From the NCBI GenBank assembly GCA_030760725.1, contig JASWHV010000005.1, positions 95,610,622-95,674,621 on the forward strand: a stretch of DNA of 64,000 bases, written 5' to 3'. Positions 33,247-43,980 of the stretch are shown piece by piece; the first letter of the stretch is position 1, and each line of letters begins with the position of its first letter. Source of the stretch: Neostapfia colusana. Lineage: Eukaryota > Streptophyta > Magnoliopsida > Poales > Poaceae. The notes beneath the pieces were generated by a model. That model worked only from the letters and a program-made list of their open reading frames with translations. It was not told the DNA's origin and did not search any database. The position numbers were made by a program, and so were the translations under genes.

Positions 33247-33316
33247 TAATCCTAAGTTTTCCCGTAATACAGTCCTTAATTAATGTGCTATTCCCAATGC
33301 TGCTCTGATACCAGCC
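33247..33316 (-). promoter_or_regulatory. Leader start and primer binding site of element H
   Basis: On minus, TGGTATCAGAGC (33313-33302) lies three bases from the 5' LTR. About 55 leader bases follow, closely matching F 52794-52848, before the inversion breakpoint. Confidence 0.9.
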
Positions 33317-33576
33317 TGTGGTGGACCGGAATCCGCTCATCCAGGATCACAGAGGGTGGTGCCGCATGATGCGACACCCGACAGCACACATCATAAGAAC
33401 GATATGGTATTACATAGAAAACTAACTGAATATGTACAAACTTGTACAAGACTTCAGTTACAAACTAGTATCTGGATTACAAAAGCGGAAGCTAAGTATA
33501 TACAACTCATGCCACCTATCTAGCAAAAGTTGGTTGCCCAGCCCTAGGGCAACCCACACTAGCTGCACTCCTCGGC

Positions 33577-33673
33577 TCAGCGCGGCGTGTACGGCTCCCA
33601 GTCAGCCGTGGCCCCGATGGAGGGTAACCCTCGCCGGTGGACTCGTAACCCGAGTCCGTGGGTGGCTCCTCAC
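33577..33673 (-). other. LTR micro-ORF, second exon-like segment (gamma 5' LTR, frameshifted)
   Basis: A 97-base copy of 23143-23240 with a good acceptor (TTTTCAG). It lacks one base within the Pro/Ser codons near 33613, which breaks the frame before the EWE motif. It is decayed relative to the 3' LTR copy. Confidence 0.45.
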
Positions 33674-34699
33674 CTGAAAACACTTAAGCAGCAACCATGA
33701 GCACGATGGCTCAACAGGACTTAACCGACTCACCTAGGCATGAAACACTACATGCAGTTTACACGAACATGGAATAGTAATTTCAGCAAATGGACACGCC
33801 TACAAGTTCATCCTTAGTTCATCTTTTAGCCACAAGTTAACAGTTCATGAATAAGAAATTTTGTAAGCAATATTTGGTGGCACACATGTAGGAATACAAT
33901 TTTTCAGATCAGCAGAATTGAATCATAACATTCCATAGTTTATCTACGTTACGATGCAGTGAACAAGCGGTACTCGTCACCGCGAGGGACAGCGAATCAA
34001 CTCAATATACACCTGCAGGGATACCCGAATAGCACGTCACGTACGGCCACATGTGTTGCTGCACACAGCACGCTCACCCCGTGTCGTACGGGACAACCTT
34101 TCACCCAACAGCCCAAACGTCGAACCGGTCGCACCAAAGCGAGCAGGAGGTTCCCAACACGGAGCATCTCTCTATGCCCGTTAGCAGATTTCCACCTTGC
34201 TGCCCTCAACCTACACCTATAGATTGGTGTGCTATACCTCGACGCCCGGAGGTTTAGGTTACATCGGTTTATCGGGGCCCATATATCCGATATGCCTTCG
34301 GTACGTTCAATACTTGTTCAGCAGGGCCGCACACGGATCGGTCCTCAATCGACACGGACAGGGCTGTGCACACAAGACTTCCTCTTGCTGCGCCCTAGCC
34401 CCTGCCTAGTCTCATTTTCATTACTAAAGTGATCTCACATCACTCAAAACAATCCAGTCGTCCCAAGCCTAAACTCGCGAGTAGATTCTAACTACTCGAC
34501 TTGTACCGAAGTTCTAGGAATTATTAAGCATAGCCTGTCTACTCGAGGTCTTAGACACTACTCTCACTCTTATAGGAAAATCTGGTTATGCATTTGGGGT
34601 CTCATCCATCCTACACCAAATGCACATAAATATACCTCACACTAAGTATGTAAACAAAGCAAAACTTTATAAAATGGGTTAATGCAAAACGAGTCTTGC

Positions 34700-34780
34700 C
34701 TTGTTGCTTCTGGTCAGATGTTAAGGCTTTGTCCGGAAGAAGGAAGTCGAGCACTTCCAGAGTCTCCTCGCCTTCAACGA
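34700..34780 (-). other. LTR micro-ORF, first exon-like segment (gamma 5' LTR)
   Basis: An 81-base counterpart of 24260-24340, open in the same frame, with CAAG|GCAAG at its end and CGTGTAG before it. Confidence 0.5.
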
Positions 34781-37571
34781 CTACACGTTAACGAGATACT
34801 ACATGTCAATTCAAATGCAATGTTTACAATTGAATAAGTAATTACTATAACTCTAGCTAGACCTCCCCTTTGGTTCTGAAATTTTTATGGTGGCTTGGTA
34901 GGGTCCTAACCAGAGTGTTGACCAAGTTTCATTTGCAACAAAGTTCGTTTGAGCTTTGTACAAATAAAAGCCTATTTGGTCCATATTAGAGCCCTTAAGG
35001 AATTCCAGGGATTTTCATTGCTTCAACCATTTCTTACTGGAAACTAGAATTTGAGATGGTTCTAATGGAATTTGTTTCATGTCATTTGAAGAATTCTATA
35101 TTGAGTTATGCCCCAAACAAGATTTGAGAAAATCTGAAAAATGTTTCTGTACATTTTTCTATTTTCTCAGGGCTGTTTACTTAATCACACCATTAGGGGG
35201 ACTAAATGAATTTGGATGGGTCTGAAAATTTTACTGTGACTCTAGGATTTTCCAATGAATCTCCCAGTCAAATTTCAGATTTTTTCATAAAGTAATTCTC
35301 CAGATAAAATTCCTAACAGTTTAAAATTTAGGGAATTAATTCTGGAAAACTATTAAGTTTCATGAGCTGCAATTTGTGCTTCCGGAAAGTACTCAAAAAG
35401 CTGAGTTCAGCAAAATTTGGTTCACTGAATTTGGAGCTTCCTAGCAAAAGTTCTATGCATTTGAAGTTTGAACCAAATCTGAAAATTCAAATAAAGTTTC
35501 AACCGACTGGTGGGTTCCCCGGGCTACGTGTCAGCACCGCAGCTAACCCACACGGGGTTCCGCATAGTCTCCCGTGCAGTCGCACGGGATCCCGGTGCCA
35601 CAGCAGATCCGGCGCTGTTTAACCCGAGGCTGACACGTGGGACCCACGGGGCTTCGTCTACCTCGCGCTCCCACGGTTCCCCGCCGCCCCCTTCGCCGGA
35701 GAGCTCGCCGCCGGGCATTCTGCTGCACGACCTTCGACGAAACTCGCCGCCTGTGCATATTTCGGCCTGGGGAACACGGTGGTGCCCTCAACGGAGCTCA
35801 GCGATGGCCAGAACAGTGCTCCCGACGGTGACAGCGGCCGGGAGCTCATCGGCGACGTCGAAGTTGGTGTCCTCTGCACCTTTTTCGACGCGGTTTGCTC
35901 GGGAGAGCTCCGCTGAGACTGGCTGATCACAGATATGATCACTGATCCTCGTGAAAATGGCCGCAACTATAATCTCACCATCGACCTAGGGCTAAAACGG
36001 CGGATGCTCGAAAAACTTGAATAGCGGCGACAAGACTCGATGGTTTTCGATGGTCTTTGATCCTAGGTGGCTGTGGGGACGTGTAGAACATGTTCTTAGC
36101 TGGGTTTACGCGGTGGAGGACCGATCACCACGAATTTCAGATTCTTTGCTAGCTCGGTTCTTTGAACACCGAGGACTAAACATGGAAATACTCTCCCTAC
36201 AGAGCATGAAAGGGGGTAGGGTCTTCACCGTGAGTTCGAGCAGTCTCCGGCGTGTCACTTTGCTGTTGATCTTCGGTCACGAGAACGCCTGGATCAGCGG
36301 CGCACCGAGGACCCGAAGAGAGTGGCCGGCGAAGTGTTTCGTTTCGGCTGTGTGCGGAAGAGCGAAGAGGATGAGGCCGGATTCACGTGGGCTGGCGTTT
36401 TAACCGCTTTTTTCACCCGGCGCCCTCGGTCACCAAGCAGGAGGTGGCAGAGGCGACGTGGTCGGGCACGACGTCGGCAGCTGCTGGCTCGCGCTCTCGG
36501 CCGAGGGAGAAAAATCAACTGAGGATGCTTCTGTATTAAGGCTGCTGACAAGTGGGACCTCCCCTCTAATTCTTTTTCAAATTTTTCATTTCTGTTTGCA
36601 CTGAAAATATCCCAGCTACTCACAATTGAATGTGAGACTTAAGCACCAAGTCAAAGTTTGAATTTGGTTTTCTAAGTTTGAAATTGGTTTGGCTAAATTT
36701 GCTTCACATTTGAACTGAAATTCAAATTCAGTTTTTGAATAAATGCAAATTTAGCTCCCGACAAGATAAATTCCAATGGGGATGAAAATTGGTGGGATAA
36801 CTCCGAAAAATATGCTGAATTTGAATATGAAGTCAACTTTTGAATTCAAGTGATGAAAGTTGCTGCAGTTGGAATTTGCATTCAAATTGGCCCCTTTTTG
36901 AATTATCTCCAAAAGTGTCTCAAAAAGTGTTGGATTTGCATTAAATTTGGCCTGAGCCTTCCCAAGAATATATAAGGTCTAGGGGTGAGCTCAACGTTTC
37001 ATGTTCATGTGTAGCAATCCCACTTTTTGGAAGTTAGGGCCTTCCCCTCTAATCACCCTTTTGATGGTGGTTACTTGCTCTTCACAAGTGTTCACAAGAT
37101 ATCCACGAGATGAGCTGTGGTGTTGTGATGAACAAATTTTTGCAAGTCACTTTTTTGGGATTTTACAGTGATGATCTTGACACAAGATGCAGATGAATTC
37201 CACCGTCAAAAATTGACCAAAACATGATCTGTCCACACGCAGAAGTTTCTGTTCGTAGGGGGCGAAGAAAACAGGTGCGTAGAAACAGCGGCGATGTTGT
37301 AAGAGGGGTAACGAAGACCTACTTCACTTCTCCCTTGCGGCAGGGCCTCTCTCCTAGCATTGGCAGCAGCGGAGGATTTTTCGTGGAGAACTATGGGCTG
37401 CGGGTAGGGCACATTGTCGGGGGCTTCTTCTTCGGCGACGGCGAGGCGTGACGGGGCTCGACGGTGGCCTAATTCCGGCAAGGGGGGGGGGCTCGGCGAC
37501 TTGGCAGGGGCGCAACTTGTAGCAGGAGGGGGCGGTGACCAAAAGAGAGAGGGGTGCGGCCTGGGGGGTTA

Positions 37572-37579
37572 TATTTATA
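37572..37579 (-). promoter_or_regulatory. TATA box of delta LTR D'
   Basis: The minus strand reads CTATAAATATAACC. It lies about 640 bases into the LTR, just downstream of the tandem repeats and upstream of a GC-rich stretch. This is the expected U3 promoter position. Confidence 0.6.
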
Positions 37580-37580
37580 G

Positions 37581-37874
37581 GGGGTAAGAGTCCTAGGGGT
37601 GGGGAACAAAGAGTCCTAGAGGTGGGTGACTTAACCAATAAGTCTTATAGGTGCGGGACAAAGAGTCCTACATGTGGGGGACTTAACCAAAGAGTCCTAG
37701 AGGTGGGGGGACAAAGAGTCCTAGAGGTGGGGGACTTAACCAAAGAGTCATAGAGGTGGGGGACTAACCCAAGAGTCCTAGAGGTGGGGGACTAACCCAA
37801 GAGTGCTAGAGATGGGGGACTAACCCAAGAGTCCTAGAGGAGGGGGACTAACCCAAGAGTCCTAGAGGTGGGCT
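37581..37874. repeat. Minisatellite, about 10 units of about 30 bp
   Basis: Tandem units of the form AGAGTCCTAGAGGTGGGGGAC followed by TTAACCAA or TAACCCA, with several degenerate copies. Relative to the minus-strand LTR they sit directly upstream of the TATA box, the same compartment in which the delta solo LTR 48504-51751 has a different minisatellite. Confidence 0.9.
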
Positions 37875-37899
37875 GCGGCCAAGGGTGGTGAGCCCACTT

Positions 37900-38060
37900 T
37901 GGGTTTCTCCCCCCCTAATATGGTGCGGCCAATTTGGGAGAAAATTCCCCCCAAATGTGGGGGGAAATTCCCCCTAGGGGAATTGTGGGGAAAATCAGGA
38001 AAATTGGAAAAATTTGGAAAGATTGGGGAAGGGGGAAATTTGGGGAAAATTGGGGTGGCT
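37900..38060. repeat. Purine-rich low-complexity tract
   Basis: G/A-rich sequence with repeated GGGGAAAATT, GGGGGAAATT and GGAAAATTGG words, between the minisatellite and the LTR start. No coding signal. Confidence 0.7.
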
Positions 38061-38214
38061 CATTTTGGCTACTTTATTTCCATTATTTTCTGTTTCTATT
38101 TTCTTTTATCATTTTATTAGCTTTATATTCCTGTCATCATTTCTTCTTCTTTTTAAATGCTTCTCTACATGAAAAATGTATGCAATGCATAGTAGTGAAA
38201 TTGAGGGTGTTACA

Positions 38215-38648
38215 ATGTCGCAGAGCAGCGGAGAGATAGATGATCCTCCCCAAAAATATCGGATGGTGTATCGCACACCATCAGGTCAACGCTGTCAGCC
38301 ACCACAGTGACCGATGAAATTTCACAATCGGCCATATCCACAGTCGGTGTTTCAACCGGCATCACCAGCACCTCCGCAGCAACAACAGCAGCAGCAGGCG
38401 ATGCCCGTGCGTTTGCACCTCAGCAGCGCATGCCGGGCTTTCGTCCCCAAGCACCAGCCAGCCACTGTACGCATGCTTCACGTGCGCTCTCCAGTGGCAC
38501 TTTGCGAACAATTGCCCTGAGAAGCAAGGCAGCAGAGTGGCACCACCGTTTCCAGGGAGAAATCAGCCCCGGGATCCCAATAATGCACGGCGGGCAAACC
38601 CCAAGCCCAGAAATGTCCACCAACTCGCCATAGAGTACGTGCCGTAGG
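38215..38648 (+). pseudogene. gag: gag, C-terminal part with zinc knuckle (element I)
   Basis: The frame includes AEQRR then PPQKYRMVYRTPSGQ-like residues shared with H gag, a Gln-run (about 38378-38398), and a CCHC knuckle (CFTCALQWHFANNC, about 38475-38515). The reading frame changes more than once and has stops, for example a TGA near 38239. N-terminal gag is missing because D' inserted at 38214. Confidence 0.8.
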
Positions 38649-41600
38649 GAGAACCCATCCTTGCGGGTATGTTCCAACTCCACAAACACCCCGCCATAGT
38701 TTTATTTGATTCGGGTGCCACACATAATTTCATTAGCTAAGCTTATGTTGCTGAGCATAGTTTGCAAATACTACCCACCGAGAGTACATACTTGATTTGC
38801 TCACCGGGAGGGAAAATTTCAGCAAGCATGATGGTTCCAAAAGCACCATTGTTCCTAGGGGGAAGATTATACCCTACGTCTCTCATAGTTTTAGAGGAAC
38901 AAAAGGTCGATGTCATCTTAGGAATGTCGTGGCTAAACCGCCACGGTGCGGTTTTAGACACCGTCCTTCAAGTTGTGCATTTGCAACCAGAGATGCACGA
39001 GTCTCATTCTTTATTTCTGGACAGTCCAGAAATAAAACTTCCAACCGTATACCAATCCATCGCCATCAGCTTGAAAGACATTCCAGTAGTCCGTGAGTTC
39101 CCCGATGTATTCATGTATGATTTACCGGGTATGCCGCCTGACCGGGAGATGGAGTTCAAGATCCAACTTGCACCGGGAACAATGCCACTATTCCGATGGC
39201 TGTACAAGATGGCGCCAAAGGAATTGGCAGAAATGAAAACACAATTGGCGGACCTGCTGGAAAAGGGGTTTATCAGGCTGAGCTCCTCGCCATGGGGCTG
39301 TTCGGCATTATTCGTCAAGAAGAAGGACGAAACATTGCGCCTTTGTGTGGACTATCGTCCACTAAACGCCATTATGATCAAGAACAAGTACCAATTACCA
39401 CAGATCGACATGTTGTTCGATCAGTTAGTTGAAGCAAAGATCTTTTCCAAGATGGATTTAAGATCAGGGTACCATAAAATTAAGATACGGGCTGAGGATA
39501 TTCTGAAGATGGCTTTCTCGATGAGGTACGGGCTCTATGAGTACCATGTTATGTCCTTCGGCCTCACCAATGCTCCAGCTCACTTCATGTACTTAATGAA
39601 CTCGGTATTCATACCGGAGCTGGACAAGATTGTCGTGGTCTTCATCAACGACATATTGGTATATCCCAAGTCAGAGGAAGAACACGCGAATCATCTGCGT
39701 ATAGTCTTGCAACGGCTGCGAGATTTCAAGCTGTACGCTAAATTTAGCATGTGCGAATTCTGGATATCGCAAGTACCCTTTCCCGGGCATATTATCTCAG
39801 TGGAGGGTATCGCTGTAGACCCGAGCAAGATTACACAAGTGCTGAACTGGAAGTCCCTGAGGTCTGTCCACGAGGTATGGAGTTTCCTCGGACTCGCAGG
39901 ATATTATCGAAGGTTCATTCTGAACTTCTCGAAGATTGCAAAGCCTATGACAAAACTGCTGAAGAAGGCTTCCAAATATATCTGGAGCCCAGCATGTGAA
40001 GCGGCATTCAAGGCTTTAGTGAAGCACTTAACATCAGCACCGGTTTTGGCGCAGCCGGATACAACAAAACCATTTCATGCATATTGCGATGCATCCGGCA
40101 TTGGGCTCGGATGTGTGCTGATGCAAGACCGAAGTGTGGTTGTGTATGGATCACGGCAGCTCCGGAATCATGAGCAGAATTATCCCACTCATGACTTAGA
40201 ACTTGCTGCCGTGGTACTCACACTCGAGATGTGGAGGCATTACCTACTTGGTAACCTCGTACATTTATATACTGACCACAAGAGCCTCAAGTACATCTTC
40301 ACTTAAAAGGAGTTGAACATGAGGCAAAGAAGATGGTTAGAATTGATAAAGGATTACGAAATAGAAATTCACTATCATCCCGGCAAGGCAAACATAGTGG
40401 CAGATGCGCTGAGTCGCAAGTCACACGTTCATAATCTGACCATCACCCCGTTGGAAGAGAGTGAACCACCCTTGTATGTGGTTCCCCATGGAGCTCTCTA
40501 CAACTTAGCTCTTATCCCCATCATCCATGAAGAGATAGCGGCAGCCCTGAAACATACCAAAGGAATGTCGCATTTGCGGAAACGAGTAGACAGTGGGGAG
40601 CTGAAGTGTTTCCGGAAGGACGAAGACGGTGTCCTGTGATTCAAAAACAGGATAGTCATACCCCGTAACCCGGAATTGAGAAAGAATATTTTGACGAGGC
40701 TCACTTGTCAAAGTTTTGTATTCACCCCGGCAGCAACAAGATGTATCAAGAGCTCAAGAGAAAATTTTGGTGAACACGGATGAAGCGGGAGATCGCTAAG
40801 TACGTGTCCGAGTGTGATACATGCCGAAGGGTGAAAGCGGATCACATGAAGAAACCAGGACTATTGCAACCCTTAGGCATTCCTTCCTGGAAGTGGGAGG
40901 ACGTGAGCATGGATTTCATCGTCGGTTTACCCACCACATTTCAGAAATATGATTCAGCGTCGGTGATCGTCGACCAGCTCATGAAGTATGGCCATTTTAT
41001 CCTGGCCAACAGAAATTACAACGCCAAGAAGTATGCTGAACTGTACATTTCACGGATTCTTTGTTTACACGACGTACCCCGCACTGTCATCTTGGATCGG
41101 GGCACTTTATTTGTGTCTCACTTTTGGGAGCAGCTACATGCAGCGTTGGGTACCAAACTGATCCGTAGTTTAACGTACCACCCGCAGACGGATGGGCAAA
41201 CCGAGCAGATAAACCAAATCCTGAAAGATATGCTACGGGCTTATGCTATAAATCACGGTAAGAATTGGGATGATCACTTACCGCTAGCTTAGTTCTTGTA
41301 CAATAATGGTTACCAGGCAAGCATCAAAATGGCGCCCTACGAGGTGCTATACGGAAGAAAATGCCGCACACCGCTGAATTGGTGTGAGTCTGGCGAAAGG
41401 ATCACCTTCGGGGTTGATCTTGTTAATAATGCGGAAGAGAAAGTTCAGACTATTAAGTCGTATTTAAAAGACGCTCAATCCTGACAAAAGCAATATGCGG
41501 ACCGGAGAAGATGCCCTCTACAATTTAAGGTCGGGGATCATGTTTACCTACGTCTGTTCCCGATGAATGGTGTAAACAGATTTGGGGTCAGAGGAAAGTT

Positions 41601-41959
41601 GGCACCCCGATTCATCGGTCCATTCAAGGTTTTGGAAAGTTGTGGATCCGTTGCATACCGGCAGGAATTACCAGCGACACTCTCTGGTGTGCACGGCATC
41701 TTCCACATCTCTCAGCTGAGGAAGTGTTTCAAGTTTTCAACCACCGTTTAGCTGGGAGATATCGAGGAACTGAAACCGGATTTCACATATCGGGATGAAC
41801 CCGTTCAGATCATCAACGAAAAGGTCCGAACCACACGCAACCGAATGTTGGTTCTCTAAAGTTTTATGGAGTAATCACTCCTCGGATGAAGCAACATGGG
41901 AAAGCGAGGAGTTTCTTCGCACCACTTATCCGGAAGTGTTCACGTCGCACATACGGTAA
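38649..41959 (+). pseudogene. pol: pol: protease, reverse transcriptase, RNase H, integrase, chromodomain-like tail (element I)
   Basis: Protease LFDSGATHNFIS near 38702 and ILGMSW near 38917. Reverse transcriptase is open for about 500 codons (38762-40306), with motif A KMDLRSG intact, but the catalytic box reads FIND instead of FIDD (Asn codon 39647-39649), so polymerase is dead. RNase H follows (YCDASGIGLGC), then integrase (CDTC, MDFIVGLP, LDRGTLF, QTEQINQ) and a chromodomain-like end (SSDEATWESEEF) to TAA 41957-41959. Defects include TAA near 40305, TGA near 40637, a frameshift near 40695, TGA near 40771, TAG near 41289, TGA near 41482, TAG near 41749, and frameshift or stop changes near 41850. 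Confidence 0.9.
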
Positions 41960-42013
41960 TTTTCCACCGTCTTCTCTCTCATTTTCACCTTATAATCTCG
42001 GGACAAGATTCTT

Positions 42014-42022
42014 TTAAGGGGG
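42014..42022 (+). promoter_or_regulatory. Polypurine tract of element I
   Basis: TTAAGGGGG at the usual position after pol. The LTR start that should follow (TGTAAAA) is missing; CCCAAGTTTTT follows directly, suggesting a small deletion at the LTR edge. Confidence 0.65.
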
Positions 42023-42328
42023 CCCAAGTTTTTCACTTTCTAAAAGTGTTCTTTATCAAACACACCACAGCTCATTGTGGTCAACATATGAAAATCTTTG
42101 AAGAGCAAGTAACCACCATCAATAGGATGATTAGAGGAAGAACTCACCAAATCCAAAAGTGGTATTTTCCACATGAACTCTTTAGAGGCTGAGCTCAAAT
42201 TACCTCCTAAATTTTCTTAGTAATTCTCATGCCAAATTTCATGCAAATCCAAACCTCTTTGAGGTACTTTTGGATACAATTATTAAAAGGGACAGTTTGA
42301 ACTTAAATTCAAGTTTAAACTCGCTTCA
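42023..42328 (+). repeat. 3' LTR of element I, first 306 bases
   Basis: Matches the first part of the gamma LTR (37167 going down) and less closely alpha. It includes the block GAAGAGCAAGTAACCACC (about 42098) and the AAAAGTGG..TTTTCCACATG block (about 42155). Interrupted at 42329 by the copia LTR of J. Confidence 0.8.
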
Positions 42329-43919
42329 TGTGAGACCTATGTGTGCTGAATACATTGTCTATGATGATAAAAGTTTTGAGTTTTGAGAAAACACTCTTTT
42401 TGTCAAGGTCCGACTCTAGGTCCGAGCTCTGATAAGATCCGACGTAAGGTCCGACTTGCTATGGCTAGGTCCGACATGTGTTTGGTAAGCTCCGGCTCAA
42501 GGTCCGGTTAGCTTTCGCAAGGTCCGGAGCTAAATTGCAATGGTTCTGTTTTTACCATGCAAATGTTTCGAACTTGCTTTACATCTATGGAAAGTTTGCT
42601 TAGTATTCTTTTACTAAGTTTTTGAAGTGTTATGGCTGTTTACGATGGTTAACATTTTGCTATGGTTTGCAACATGCTTATGTGAGGTGTTCATGTATGG
42701 TTTTGTGGTTTTCGGAACTAACGTGAGTCAAGTCGCGGACTTGTGCTTGAAAGTGTTGGTTGGTTATTCATGTGCAGGTGTTTCTTGAGTTCAAGATATG
42801 GCTGGTGAAGGGATCCATTGAACTAGTCTTAGGGAGAAGATGAGGTTCAACAACCAAGTTCGGGAGGAATTGTGGTTGAGTTGATCGGGAGGTCGCGCAA
42901 CATGTTTGGATCAAGAACAATGCATATGAATGTATCATAGACGTCGTTGGAAGGTGTTTGTACGTGTGCAAAGAGTTCATGGACGTGTCAACATGGTTCC
43001 AAGGCGTGATGAAGAGATGTGGACGTAAAGAATTGGTAGGAAAGGTCCAACCATCTAGATTATGGACTCAGGCTGCGGCTGAGTCGGCTATGGCTCAAAT
43101 ATGGAAAGATTTTTGTTGGTTATGATAGGATTTCGTGTGGGACAAGAAGTTGATTTGTTTTAGGAATGTGGGATACGTTCCTAAGGTGTTTGCAAATCTT
43201 AAGATTGCTTCTATCTGCGTATAGAAGAGTCTTGAGCAGTTATGGAAAGTTTTGATTCAGAAACTGAGTAGGATTAGAGTCCTAGTTTGAATTGGGTTGG
43301 CCTCCGGGCTGGTTATATCAGCAAGGGAGGCCAGAGCTCGTGGTAAGACGACCTTGGACTGTTCCTCTTATGTTTTGATCAATAAAATTCGTAACTTAGA
43401 GGAGCTTTTGTGCCTTGTTCGTCCGACTTGTTTTTGTCAAGTCTTTCTCGTCGAGTTTCTGGACAGCACGACAGTGCTTCGGTGTTTCAATCATAACTCG
43501 AGTTTTACAGATCCAATTGATGTGATTGTTTTTGGGTTGTCTTCAAAACTTGATTATATGTCATTTATAAAAATTTCAGGGTCATTGGATTGGTAGTTTC
43601 TGATCTACATGAGTTTCTTTGCAGTGTTGCAGATCTGGTTTTTACTCGAGTAGAACAGATTGACCCTCGTTTGATCTTTCGATCATAACATGAGTTTTTC
43701 TTGACAGATTTCCGTGATTCTTGTTGTTTTGTCTTCGTGACTTGATTCTCTATAATATATACCACTTTTTTCATGGTTGAACACATTTATATCAGTCGCA
43801 TACACGGTTCCTTTAACAGATCAATTTTCTGCCGAGGTGGTTTTTGTTGCTTCCGCTAAAAAGTTTAAATCTATCATTCACCCCCTCTGGTAGCTTTTCA
43901 CGTGCTCTTTGATCCTACA
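42329..43919 (+). repeat. 5' LTR of copia element J (1591 bp)
   Basis: Starts TGTGAGACCTATG. Its end is a copia-style CACCCCCTCTGG stretch followed by GATCCTACA, two bases before the primer binding site. It contains a cluster of GGTCCG words near its 5' end. No coding region found. Confidence 0.75.
42405..42530. repeat. Short-period GGTCCG repeat cluster in copia LTR
   Basis: Eight GGTCCGA/GGTCCGG or one-mismatch words in about 125 bases, spaced 12-20 bases, usually preceded by A or T and often by AA. It lies about 80-200 bases into the LTR, where enhancer repeats are usual. Function is inferred only. Confidence 0.7.
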
Positions 43920-43921
43920 AT

Positions 43922-43933
43922 TGGTATCATAGC
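43922..43933 (+). promoter_or_regulatory. Primer binding site of copia element J
   Basis: TGGTATCATAGC, one mismatch from the initiator Met tRNA site TGGTATCAGAGC, two bases after the LTR end. Confidence 0.8.
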
Positions 43934-43980
43934 CACGGTGCTCTAATCTTTGTGATTTGCACGTGTTTTGACTAATCATC

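Larger units (their letters stand above)
22883..37167 (-). mobile_element. Ty3/gypsy element H, full length with internal inversion (family gamma, 14285 bp)
   Basis: Two collinear LTRs (22883-26726 and 33317-37167) flank a minus-strand internal region, with a polypurine tract beside the left LTR and a primer binding site beside the right one. Identical 5-bp duplications GTGAT lie outside both ends (22878-22882 and 37168-37172). In the first 140 or so aligned LTR bases I count about seven differences, so the insertion is not recent. Leader and gag N-terminus (30929-33246) are inverted relative to the rest. Pol is disabled by several frameshifts, a stop and a lost polymerase Asp. It is inserted in delta LTR D'. 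Confidence 0.93.
33317..37167 (-). repeat. 5' LTR of element H (family gamma, 3851 bp)
   Basis: The minus strand starts TGTAAAATCCC at 37167 and ends at 33317 beside the primer binding site. It is collinear with 22883-26726 and differs by scattered substitutions and small indels. The conserved near-5' block (GAAGAGCAAGTAACCACC near 37080) is shared with alpha and with I. Confidence 0.93.
37168..38214 (-). mobile_element. Delta-family LTR D', right fragment (5' end of the LTR)
   Basis: Continuation of 22113-22882 after element H. On minus it starts TGTAACACCCTCAATTT at 38214, matching the start of the delta solo LTR at 48504 (TGTGATACCCTCATTTC). It contains a TATA box and a minisatellite upstream of it. 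It lies in the gag of element I, with candidate TSD 38215-38219 (ATGTC). Whether D' was a solo LTR or a full element cannot be seen, because its other end is off-window. Confidence 0.8.
38215..42328 (+). mobile_element. Ty3/gypsy element I, 3' part
   Basis: Plus-strand remains from late gag to the start of the 3' LTR. It is cut at the left by D' and at the right by copia J, and is the oldest visible host of both nested stacks. Its LTR fragment is related to families gamma and alpha. Pol is heavily decayed. Confidence 0.85.

Noticed and set aside
37581..37874. CRISPR-like array of about 30-bp repeats
   Set aside because: Units are contiguous with no unique spacers, and the context is a plant retrotransposon LTR. 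It is a minisatellite.
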